64,000 nt of DNA from Phoenix dactylifera (lineage: Eukaryota > Streptophyta > Magnoliopsida > Arecales > Arecaceae). This document shows, piece by piece, positions 36,087 through 47,300 of this stretch. Position 1 is the first letter of the stretch; each line of letters starts with the position of its first letter. The stretch is taken from NCBI RefSeq assembly GCF_009389715.1, contig NC_052401.1:2034843-2098842 (forward strand). Direction: 5' to 3'. The translations under genes and the position numbers were made by a program. Below the pieces are notes generated by a model, which saw only the letters and a program-made list of their open reading frames with translations, made no database searches and was not told the origin of the DNA.

Positions 36087-36790
36087 CTTTGGTTGGCCCA
36101 AGTTTCACAAAGTCCTTTGTATTCCAAGTGCAAACGCTGCCCATAGGTCCAGTGACCTTGGACTGAGACTTGTTCATGGCAGTTCTGCTGCCGGAGTGTA
36201 ATTCAGTGTTTCAACAATGGACTAAATTGTTGCCTTCATATTAGATTTTCTCGGAGAGTTCTTAACTGTTCTTAAAGAATCCTTCTGTTAATTTTTGCCC
36301 TACAAAATCTGTAGAACTTGTCATTACCTCATTATAAATGCTGTCTGTCTTCTTGTTATGCTAAATTTCTAGATAGTTTTGTGACGACTATTGAGACTTA
36401 ACTATGCAAGAAAACATACTTCTCTGTCAGACCCTTGTGGATGTTAAAATTTTGCAGTGAAACTGAAAGAGGTTTGTACCGTCCATCTAACAAATGAATG
36501 ACTCGAAATCACTTTTGGCAAGTTCTTGCATGCTCGATTTCGCCTTGATCATAATTTTTGATTTATTTCTTTTTATGCACTACTGTAATCTTCTAGGGGC
36601 CAGTGGGTTGATTCCAATATTTCCAACCATTCCCATGGAAAAAAAATATTTCTAGCCATTGATCTGTCAATTGAAACTCAGGATTATCATCAGTTAGAAT
36701 TAATCAAGTGTTTCTTCTTGTGCTGTAATCCTTTTTATTTGAAAAATAAAAAGAAAACACAAAAAAACCGACGTGAATGCAACCTTGGGT
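36087..36790. other. Spacer between convergent RAR1 and cyclase genes
   Basis: Should contain both 3' UTRs. T-rich on the RAR1 side. I see no other gene. Confidence 0.6.
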
Positions 36791-38278
36791 CTACATAGAC
36801 TGGAGAGCAAGACTGACCACCAATCTAGCCAGAGGCGCAGGGCACTTGGTGACAATGTCAAACTTGGAAGGATTTGATGCATGCCCAAACAAAGACAAGC
36901 TCAAAGCAAGCAGCTCCCCAAGGGACAACCTGGAAGAGAGGAACCCTTCCCAATGGTATGGATCCAGATCAAAGAAAGCATCAAAGAACCTCCTTGTGCC
37001 CTTCAAGTCCAGCCTCAGCAGAGTCTCCATCCCAAAGCAGTAGAACTCCCTAGCTCTCCTCCTCTCCCCTGTCCACAGCGCAGCCCACACCCTTCTGTAA
37101 AGCTGCCTCCCTCGTATCATCCTTGTCGAGCCCAAGCACTCCGCCATAGCGTCGGCAACCACCGGAGCCAAGGCCAAGGTTCTTGCCACCATGTACCCCG
37201 TGGACGGGTGCACCAGTCCGGCGGACCCGCCAAACCCCATGAGATTCCGGGGAATGGCAGGTAGCGGCCCGCCCATCGGAATCAAACACCTCTCACCCTC
37301 GATCACGCGCTCCACCTTGATCCCAAGGTGTCTCAGCCTGGCCACCATCCTCCTCTTCACTTCAACGTATGGAAGCGCCGGCCGGCTCACCAGCGACGTC
37401 TCTTCGAGGAAGATCAACTTGGAGTCGAAGGGCATCGCATAAAGGAACGTCGGGAGCTTGTCGTTCCGAGGCCTCAACCAAGGCTCGTTGCCTAAGTGCG
37501 AGTCCCTCCAGTCCATGAGCACCATCTTGTCCGTGTCGAAAGGGTGGCCCTCCACCTCTGCGAGTATCCCATGCGCAATCTGGTACCCGTGGTTCCTCAC
37601 CGGCCCCTCAAACTCTATAAATGGACTCGTGAATCCGGTGGCGTCGACGACCATGCTAGCTTTCAGCTCGGAGCCATCGGAGCACGTCACGGCGGAGCTG
37701 AACTCCTTGTGCTCCACCTTCCATGCCTTGGCCTTGTGGAACTTGACCCCATTAGAGGCGCATCCTTGCAGCAGCTGCGTCTTTAGTCTTTTACGACAGA
37801 CTCTACCATAAGGGCGGCCGAGATGCTTTGTGTTCCGATCGTCAATGAAGACAGTCGTCATTGGCCACACCTTATCGAGGCAGCCCTCGAGGCCCATAGC
37901 CTCGAACTCATCAACCCAAACGCCATAGTTGTTGGGCCACGCTGAGAGCGGCGAGGGGTCGATGCAGCAGACGCGAATGCCGTGCGCGGAAGCTCGCTCG
38001 GCGAGGCGCAGGCCGGCTGGGCCGGAGCCTACGATGACCGCGTCGTAGGATGATGAGTTCGATGGCTCGTGCCATTGGAGGTCGATGGCGAGACACTCTG
38101 GCTTGGCTTCGTGGCTCAGATCCAAGAAGCTTTGCGGTTTGCTGCTGCGAGCTCTGATGATGGTTTTGTTTGGAAGTGGGCGGGATCTTGGAAGGGAGAG
38201 AGGCGGAGAGCTCGAGGGGAGGAGCTTGCGAGTAATTAGAGGCGGCATCTGCAGAGCTCTCATGTCTTTGGCTGGCAA
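36791..38278 (-). CDS. LCYB2: Lycopene beta-cyclase, chromoplast (CYC-B / CCS-like) type, intronless (495 aa)
   Basis: Makes beta-rings at the ends of lycopene to give beta-carotene, in plastids; relatives in pepper make capsanthin. Residues 1-43 look like a plastid transit peptide (Ser/Pro/Arg-rich, no acidic run). The FAD-binding start is at 79-110 (YDAVIVGSGPAGLRLAE ... CCIDPSP), then WPNNYGVWVDEFEAMGL, MDWRDSHLGNEP, the catalytic FLEETS motif at 290-295, and IPMGGPLP ... GLVHPSTGYMVARTLA. The N-terminal SSKPQSFLDLSHEAKPE, VEHKEFSSAV and the C-terminal DIVTKCPAPLARL are closer, from memory, to tomato CYC-B and pepper CCS than to leaf LCYB. No intron, as usual in the family. Exons are GC-rich compared with neighbours. 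Start: first Met (others at 6 and 11). A leaf-type LCYB is the main alternative. Confidence 0.9.
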   Translation of the reverse strand: MPAKDMRALQMPPLITRKLLPSSSPPLSLPRSRPLPNKTIIRARSSKPQSFLDLSHEAKPECLAIDLQWHEPSNSSSYDAVIVGSGPAGLRLAERASAHGIRVCCIDPSPLSAWPNNYGVWVDEFEAMGLEGCLDKVWPMTTVFIDDRNTKHLGRPYGRVCRKRLKTQLLQGCASNGVKFHKAKAWKVEHKEFSSAVTCSDGSELKASMVVDATGFTSPFIEFEGPVRNHGYQIAHGILAEVEGHPFDTDKMVLMDWRDSHLGNEPWLRPRNDKLPTFLYAMPFDSKLIFLEETSLVSRPALPYVEVKRRMVARLRHLGIKVERVIEGERCLIPMGGPLPAIPRNLMGFGGSAGLVHPSTGYMVARTLALAPVVADAMAECLGSTRMIRGRQLYRRVWAALWTGERRRAREFYCFGMETLLRLDLKGTRRFFDAFFDLDPYHWEGFLSSRLSLGELLALSLSLFGHASNPSKFDIVTKCPAPLARLVVSLALQSM

Positions 38279-40456
38279 GGGGCCTAAAGGAAGTACCTTC
38301 GTTTTTATTAGAGAATGGAGTCTAGAGAAAGGGACAAAAGAGGATATAGGCCGGCCTTGTAGGAAAGGATACCTTCATGTGTGGCAAACCGAAAAAAAAG
38401 AAGGAATCTTTGAGGTAGGAACTATTCCAGTCATGGAGAGCAGGGTAAAACGGTATTTGGCAAGGATAGCTCTAGTACTCTAAACATTGTTTTGTTTCCA
38501 AACACAAAGTGTTAAAAGAGTATTTGTGAGGTCATGAACAATGGGGAATGGTCGAGATGGAGCTCGACGCGTCGCGGGCTCTGGCCGAGATGGCGATAGT
38601 GGAGAGCCATGGAAAAGAGGAGGAGGAGGAAGCGGGTTAAGGACGACGGCTAGCCTTCGAAAGCTCAGGAGGTGATCTTCAGAGAAAGGAATTGTGGGGG
38701 ATTGGACGCAATTTTTTGCTAGGTTTGAACTTTTCCCATTATTTTTTTTTCGATTTCATTGCTTTTGATGCTGATTTCTGATTGTTGTGTTTCGTAAAAA
38801 TGCTTCCTTTGACGAAAAAGGGATGTGTGTTCTTATTTGATTGGAAAAATTTCCCGTTGGATGGGAGCTGTATGGGTTCTTGATTTAAGTAAAAGTATGG
38901 GAAACATGCTTGATTTAGGTATAAATGGATTTTGAAAAAAATAACGGAGGAAGGAATTATCAATGGAAGTGATCTCGATCTATTTTGGTTGGAGACGCTG
39001 GGATAAAAACGAGATCTTTACTCTATTTCTGTTCATAAGTAATTCCATTTCCCTGCTAAGTTCTTGGGTGAACGGGTATATTGAACTTTTTTCGATTTTT
39101 TTTCCACCTTAACTTTAGTTTTGTATTGGAATTGACACTGAATATCTTTCCATGAGCAACCTGGAACTATATCCATTTGGGGAGCAAATCAGAGCAGTTT
39201 TCTGAAAATATAAGAGAAAGGAAGCAACATAGAACTATCCATTTGTCTGAAAAATTCAAAAAAAAAAAAAAACAGCAAGCTAGAATGATCCATCTGTGGA
39301 AACAAAATAAGCATTGAAGCATGTTTATATGAAAATTTCTAGTTTTACATGAAAAACTTCGCATATCATTGCTTTCTCTGTGCATAGCTGCTAGCATTGT
39401 CAATTTGAAAAAATTGTGTGCATTACATTTACTGCAATCAAGTTTTAGGTAAAGTGAAAGAAACAAACTACTTATACACATGCAAACATCGGTATCAAGG
39501 TGCTGAAAGTTCAAGGTTGGGGTCTTGATTCTATGTAATGTAGCGGTCCGAGACTTGATTATATGTTATGTATTACTTAACCACTTTATTTCTCTTATAT
39601 ACAAATTTAGTACTCTTTATTTAATTACAAACTGCTCTGGTTCTTGTCCTATCGTAGCTATCAGTATAAATGATCGTTAAGTTAGTCTGTGCCTTTGTTT
39701 TGCCAATAGCGACCTCGTTGGTTTTTCTCGCTCCTCATCTATTAAGTCCTGAAACGTAGACAACAAGCACACATGCACAAGGATGAAAGGATTGAGGAAG
39801 AGTGACAAGCAAAATAAATATTCACTTTAAGTCTCTAAGGAAATAATCATTGGGAGGGTAATAACGGACTTGAATAATAGTTGAAGTCTAATGTGCATGA
39901 GATTGCAAACTGTTATGAGCACTTTAATGCAGTTGCTCTCAAGTAGCAGCCAGTAGAATGGAATGCATAAACTCCAAATGCTGACTCCTATTTGTTTCAT
40001 TTTGTTAGCCTTTAATCCTCTTTTGCCTAATAAGGGAGATTATGTGCTTATGCTGAATTCCATGTTACACTTTCTTACACCGGATCTTCCTGAAAGGGTT
40101 GCAATCACGTCTCTAAACTAGCCATCCAAAATTAGAAGGAACATAGTATCTGTACTTGCTGCTATCTATTAGTCAAACTAAGTCCAACTAGTGAAATGAA
40201 GCACATTATGTAAATGACGATTCAGCGAATCAAGGGAAAAGAAATTTGAAGAACTTGTCTTGATAAGCATTATTTTACCAGTAAAGTCTTGATTCTACAT
40301 TTAAATGGTGTCAAAGGTTCTCTGTTAGCAGAAAATATATGAATGGTAAGCTAATTTTAACATCTTTTTTAATTTTTGATTCTTTAAATGTAAAATTTTG
40401 TACTGTACTGGCTTAGATTAATTGGTCTCCTTACATATATTTATGGAGATTTCATT
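38279..40456. other. Spacer with possible broken first exon at about 38557
   Basis: The 38279-38500 part should hold the cyclase 5' UTR and promoter (minus strand). At 38557 an ATG on the plus strand opens MELDASRALAEMAIVESHGK, then EEEEEAG and a stop; this could be the worn first exon of the bZIP gene further on, but the link is weak. The rest is AT-rich and I see no gene. Confidence 0.4.
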
Positions 40457-42124
40457 TGTGTTGTCAAGAAGATAAGAAAGATGTCAAAGATTCAATGGAG
40501 GAAAGCTTTGAATAGCCTAGAGCAGACATCAACTGCCCCACTAGGAACATTTCATTCTCCAGTAGTAGATTGAAGCAAAATTTGACCAAGGTAACAGTGG
40601 ATTCAGTCTCATGAGAATATTTCTTTTACAACATATTTAAACTTTTAGTGTTTCATAGGCTGAGAAAGAAGCAAAGAGAATACGCAGGGTATTAGCTAAT
40701 AGAGAGTCAGCTAGGTGGACAATTCATAAGCAGCAGGTAAAAGGAAGTGATAATGCCTTCTCATCTCTCAACCGTGTATTCCTTTTGGCTAAAATGTTGT
40801 TACCTAGTGGTTAGCTCTATATCCTCAAAATTATCATTTGTGCTTATCATGGATGACATGCCTTATCATGTTTCTCAAGTTTTTGTCTATGTTTTATCAG
40901 GCCATTCATGAGGAGCTGACCAAAAAGGTTGCTGATTTGTCAGTGGAAAATAAGAATATAAAGATGGTATTCATAATTCCCTCATGATCTTGGAAAATAA
41001 TGTTAAATTATGGGTTGCTTTTTAGCAATAGTAATAACCTTACGTGTTCCTTAAAAAAATAATTACCTGATATATTGCTACTACGGTTTTCTAAATTATG
41101 GCTCCTATTTTTGCTTTCATGTCTCAAAGGTCGAAAGGTGGTGGCCCTGATATGCTGAAAAAGGAAATTTATGCATTATATGGGTTCTCTCCTATCCTTG
41201 TGATGGGCTTAACTGATCCAACCATTTAACAATTTTGTTTAATATGTGCGACGGAGGAGTTGGTCATGAAAGAGTACGTTTGCTCGAAGGACACAAACAA
41301 ACAACTAAAGGAGCAGGTTTGGTCTCTTTAAAGTATATGAAGTCAACAGAAGATGCATGAGTCAAATATTTTTCTAATTATAGTGCAATGGTATAAATTT
41401 CTCAAAGAATTTTACACTCTGCAGATCGCCAAGACAATCGAGTGTGAGGTTGGAACAAGTGCAGAGACCATGTCCATGCAGGTGGAGATATCATCTTCGT
41501 CGACTAATCTCCCACCAATGATATATAGCAGACTGCCTTTGGTGCCATATGCCTGGCCTCTCTGGCCTTCCATCTCTCCAAATGCTAGACCTTGCCATGA
41601 TCATGATGATAGTCCTAGTATGTTTAGTGGATCAGTGTCACAATTCTATTTGCCACCCTCTGCTTGGTTTTATCCTTTACTACATGAGGTATCTGGATCC
41701 TGCTCTCAACATTCTCGTTCATTTACAGGAAGACATGAAGATCCTGTCAGCATACGGCATGCTTCAGGACAATCTTACAGAGCACTGGACTGCAGTAAGG
41801 AAATAAATGTTTCTTCGCCACAAACAATCGCCGCTGAGAAAGAGGAAAACACTGCTACAAGCAACCAAGGGTTGCTAGGAACAATCCAAACAGAGCATCA
41901 GATGTTCAAGTCCTTGTCCAGATAAACTAGTCCACATCTTCTCGTGGTAGGAGTTCAGTTTCTCAGCAGATGTTAAAGGGTGAATCGGCGACAGGTCAAG
42001 ACAATGGAACTTCACTGGAAAAACAATGGAACTTCACTGGAAAAATCAGAAGGAGATTGTTGTTACCCTCGAGAAATTATCGGGTGCAGCTGCAGCAGCA
42101 CAAGCCCAGAAGAGGAGGAAATAA
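40457..42124 (+). pseudogene. bZIP transcription factor gene, probably broken
   Basis: Exons with good splice sites: up to 40590 (SFSSSRLKQNLTK), 40659-40736 (AEKEAKRIRRVLANRESARWTIHKQQ: basic region), 40901-40966 (AIHEELTKKVADLSVENKNIKM: start of zipper), 41257-41316 (ELVMKEYVCSKDTNKQLKEQ) and 41425-41925 (Ser/Pro-rich tail). At the place of the usual Arg eight residues after the basic-region Asn there is Ile, as in a small plant bZIP group. Lesions: the first exon frame has TAG at 40513-40515 and no later ATG; the last exon stops at 41925, but coding-like sequence goes on in other frames (GAAAAAQAQKRRK, stop at 42122-42124, then LMKLKQLHSK); a 22-bp duplication at 42001-42044 shifts the frame. 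It may still be spliced around the first stop (AG at 40514-40515). Confidence 0.7.
42001..42044 (+). repeat. 22-bp tandem duplication in bZIP 3' region
   Basis: ACAATGGAACTTCACTGGAA plus AA occurs twice in a row. Its length is not a multiple of three. Confidence 0.95.
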
Positions 42125-44326
42125 CTCATGAAGTTAAAACAACTCCATTCGAAGACAGGTTGGATTGCGCTGCTAAGCTCTGAAAAGGGTGTTGATGCAT
42201 CTTAGCTCCTGATACCAGTTTTGGCCTTCCTAAATGAGCATGCAGCTAATGCCACTCCTTCGCCCCAATCCATTGGAATCATGTTGGTGGTTGGAGTTCT
42301 TGTTTTTACCATTTGAAGATCATGCTCTGTGCAGGCCACAACACATGAGGAATCCCTTTGACCAAACAAACCATCAAGGCAAGGAGGGAAAGAATAGAAT
42401 TTTGACATCTATTTTATAGCTCTTCCAGAGTGCTGTGAATCTTAGAGGATGAGTGACACATCAGAGAAAAAGATCATCATCTTTATCTGCTTCAGTTATG
42501 TAAAAGAATGAATCAAAGAAAGATCCAATCAGGGTCATGTAATATATAAGCAATCTACTTTTGTATACCCCTATCTGATATGTTTATATGATACTCACAT
42601 CCAGCTAAACCAGACTGTAATGCATGCAGGAAATATTGTTGAAAATAATACTTCGATGTGATTATTTGTGGATTAGTTTTCAGCAATTAAAGTAATAAAA
42701 AATAAAATTTCCATTGTATATGATAAAAGAAATTAATTACATATTCTCCAAGATCTTAATTCATGCTCCTTATAATCCTAAATTGTTATACCATTCATTA
42801 TCTTAACGTCTTCGTTCTCAGATTTCTTCTGCAACTAAATCTGGAATGTCGAATGGTATATGCTAGATAGATTGATAGCTAAATATCGTAGGAAGGCTCG
42901 TGGCCGTTCATCCGGTGTACCCACACATGTACGGCGAATCGTGTATGCTAACCTTTTCTTGATGTGGGAACACGCTTGCTTAAATATGCTCCGCCGGAAC
43001 AGTCATCATTATTTTTTTTCTCAAAAAAAGAGAAGTAGAAAGACGTTGTTCTCTTCCTTGTTTCGCTTTGCTTCCGAGTTGCGGCAAAGACATGGCGATG
43101 ACCGTCGAAGGTAAACAACTGCTTCTACTTTTTCTCTTAAAAATTTAATATTTATTAAAATTAAAAGAAGAAAACGAATCCCAAATCGTGTCTCGCCTCG
43201 TCTATACCGGAATCTATTGGTCTTGTTTCTAGGGTTTATGAGAAGTTTCCGATCAGGGAGTCGATGTGAGCTGAGGATCTCTAGATTTTTTTCCCCAGAT
43301 TTTTTGGTGTCAGTTGCTCGGAGTAGTAGAGATAAGCGTAATATAAGGGGGAGGATGTGATTTATTGGAGTGTTATTCTTTTGTCCGCTCAATTGAAAGA
43401 ATTGTAGCCAAGCTATGCAAGAATGCCTGATTCTAGGGTTTGATACGCGGTCACTATGTGAATATGGGCATTGCAAGTTCTCTTGGTGTTTGTATTGGTG
43501 GGGAATTATCTGATCCGGTGATTTTGATTTAATTCCTCATCAACATATCATTTTTTTATTTCTTTTTCCTGGTGAGATGTTTGATCTTTGTGGATTGCAG
43601 TCTGTTTCGATTTTGAAAACTCTTTCATAGTGAATGTAACGATATAGGAGCATCAGGGGTGAATTGTTTATGGACTAATGTGTACCTTTTGTTACATGAT
43701 TCAGGACTCCAAGAAAATTTGATATTTGTCACTTGTATTCATTGCTCCTCATTGTCATCTTCTCTTTTTTCAACTTTTGCAAGGTTTTTGACCCTTCTGA
43801 GTCTACCATTGTGGGCTCAAACAAATGCATTGTTTACAACTGAATACATGGGCTCTTTGCTTCAAGCAATATTGGTTGTTATAATGAACAACTCCTTAGT
43901 TGTTTCGGAACATTCTCACTTTTGTCTGCAATATCTGATTGCAAGTTCACTAAGATTGGTGGCATTGAATCGCAAACTTTGCTATAACGGTTATGGTTTG
44001 TTTAATAAGGTTCACTTTTGTGGCAAACTTAGGAAAGTAAACTTCATATTTCACTGAGGAAATATATATATATATATATATATCCTTTTCACATGCAGCT
44101 GTTAGAATTGGTTTGTTTATCTCAACAGCTTATATAGATTATGTGATTTGTCATCTCAACTAGTTTACCTTTCTGTTTGTATATTTCATCGTTCTATTGG
44201 ATGTGGACTTGGCAAATGTTGATTTGCGGATTGTCATCTACAGTGTAAGTCCAAGATTCTATAACTGTCGTTTGCTTTTATTGCAGCTAAATGGAATTTT
44301 GTTGCTGAATTCTTGTTGATATGCAG
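42125..44326. other. Spacer and probable 5' part of the VPS55-like gene
   Basis: No gene can be proven. 43030-43110 looks like a plant 5' leader (CT-rich, GTAAAC donor after ACCGTCGAAG at 43110) and may be the first exon of the following gene, but its short ATG frame does not join in phase to 44327. A short (AT)n tract lies at about 44066-44082. Confidence 0.4.
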
Positions 44327-47300
44327 GTTAGCTGGACTTGCTTTTATGTTTTCTGCTAGCATTCTGCTTCAAATCCTGGTATCACTTCCTTATCTGATTT
44401 GGTTTAATGTTTTACATGTTATGGTCTTGCTAAACATTGCAGTTTAATGATCCAGATTAAGTTGCTTATGATCAATTGCTTGTTTATACAATTGTGATGC
44501 TGCACGAAAGGCAAGTCCATTGCCAATTTTGTGACATCATTTGCATTTCTCCTTTTAGACTTTTTATCCTTTTATCACTTGATGATGTATATCGTTCCTC
44601 TGCATCACTATTCTATTATTTTCACTCTCTTGGAAGATCTAATATTGCATCATTAGATTTTTACTCTTTTTATGAAAATAGTTTTTACATCTATCCTGTT
44701 TGATGGAGCTTACCAATCTGTAAGTTGGCCTCCTTGTGTATTTCCCTAGACTGTCAAGCTTTACCATGTACGATCAGGATTATTGATTTCTAGAATCAAA
44801 CTACAAACAATTAAAAGGTGGTCATCTCGTTCACACCAAGCAAAAAAACATCGCTCTCTCCAGGAGGTTGGCCGCCTATCCTAGATCTTCCCATTTCCAA
44901 GAAGATCCCGGGCTCGATCCAATAGATCTGTGCCCTCCTCTCCTCCCTCATCTCAACATAGTTTTTTCCCCTCATTTCTTAGCAGTGAACTTCACAGCAA
45001 GTATAATTTAAAATTTACATTTTCTGAAGTTAGATATTCGCACTGGAGGTTGTTGATGCCCCATGTTAGATTGGATTTCCTTGAACATTGACAACCAAAT
45101 GTGAGTATTGAAGTCTCTACATAGGACATGGACTTACTTTTATGTAGCATCCAATATCGAGAAATAATTGGTGCTGTACAGGTAGGTTGATTGGCTGGCT
45201 GAGTTCGGTGTTGTGGTGCCCAAAACATTTCATTTTCATGTAAGCCTATCTGAACAGCCTTAATATGGAGGTGGTGCAACATGTCAAAGAAGTTTTTCTA
45301 CTAGTGCCAAAGGGCTATAATTTCTCATTGCAGCCTAGGAGGCATGAAGTGTTTGTCTTGGTTGCCATAAGTATGTATTGTGTTGTTACAGCTTATTTCA
45401 TGTGAATACATTGAAGTGTCTGGAATTTTTTGTCCAATGTATATATTCTGTCGTTACCCCTTGTTGTCTCATATTGGCTCAAGTTATTTAGTTGAATAAT
45501 AAGATATATGGATGTTTCCCTGTTGCAAATTGATACGAGAGAAAGGTTCTATGTAGAGACCTGCTCTTAGGCATAAGGCTTGTTGTCTATTTCATTGGTG
45601 GAGTTGCTGAACCACAAAATTGTTATTCCTGACAAAATGTTGGTGGCCTGCTATTTTTATATAAGAATTTGGAACCTGTATGCTGCTATCTTAATGCTAT
45701 CATGTTGAAGCATTGAGCATTACATAGGTAATCAAGAAAATGCATTCCATCATTATATATATATGTATATATTCTCTTCTCCCATCTTGGGATAGTGTGG
45801 GAGTAGTTCTGGCAAAAATGTTAAGTTTGAAGTGATGCATTTATACATTACATGCTAAGTAACTGGAGATTGCTCAAAGTTATCATTGCGGTCAAGCTAT
45901 TCAACTTCTATTACACTAGTAGTGAGTATGCAGACCTGAATACCATATTTTTACTGTTCAGCTCCGGGTCACATTTAGGAAGTCCAACCTATAGTTGTTT
46001 GATGGGTTTAAAGCTGATATATGAAAAGTTGGTTGCGTTTCACTCTTCTATAGCTAATTGAACTTTTTTCTTGGTCATTCTAAAGAACCTTACAAAGACA
46101 TACTCTGGCAAACTTTGGTTTGCTTTTGACATGTTATGTGCTTGTACTATTAAGATTTTCGTCAGAAAATAAAAGAGGTACTTAGCAATACCATTTTGAG
46201 GTGGCATAAGATTCTCTGTTGAATTTGTATTCTTTCTTAGTGTTTTCACATATCAAGTTAGAATGATATAAGATCCTATATGAGTTCAATCTATTCTTCT
46301 GCATTTTTACTTGCATTCTTTTGGTTATCTACTTATTCCTCTTCAGACTTTGTAATGTTGTTGGTTTGCGAGTATTTGCCTTTATGTATTCTGAACTTAG
46401 ATTGCATAAAGTTGAATTTTTTAGGCATTGCATTTCTTTTTTTTTTTGTGTGTGTGTGTTTCTTTAAGCATTTGGGTCATTATCTCATAATTAAATAACA
46501 TACTACAAAACCACATTAAGAAATCAAAAGATTAGATTATTAGAATTTACTAAATAATTTTAGATTATAGCAGTATAGTATATTGCAATCATTTGAACAA
46601 TAATAAGATAAGAAGATGGGAACAAGTATTGTGAATTAAATAAGCTCCATGAGTTACATCAAAAAATAGATGCGCACTAGAGGACTTAATGTTCCTTTTA
46701 TTTTGAGAAAAATCACAATGCAACTTTCAATCTGAGACAAGAATTCCTTAAAGAAAAATGGAGCACAACTTGTCTATGTCCCTTAAGGGTTAAACTTCAA
46801 AGTTTGAGAAGTTACAAAATTGAGTGGGTCAAGACCTCATATTTTGAGAGATGAAACATCAACCTTTCTGCAGTAACATGGGGCTTCAATTAACTTGGGC
46901 AATATATGCATGGTTGAAAACACTAGATTGTGCATTTCAACTAATGTTGTGACAAGAGAAGGCTAGTTCTCATGGAAATCCTTCAACAATCCAAGGTATT
47001 CCACCATTACTATATGTTGAGGAGAATAAATTGTAACATATCATGGATTTTGAAATCATGCAGCGAAGTTTGAAAATATTCTGACACAACAGTGTGCTAT
47101 TAAATGTTTTAATTGTATCCATAATTGACCTGCTAATATTCATGCTCAGTTCAACAAAGCTCCAGTGTTGCTTAGTAAGTAAATCAGAGATATGAAATAC
47201 TTCGATGTATGCCCATCTTTGATTGAACATGACACAATGTTATCTTTTAGTGTTATATGTAGCTCTCATGCACACATGCATAAAATTGGGGTTCATGGTC

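Noticed and set aside
43092-43110. ATGGCGATGACC as start of the VPS55-like gene
   Set aside because: Spliced directly to 44327 it leads to a stop at once and does not code for the family's N-terminus. It may be leader only.
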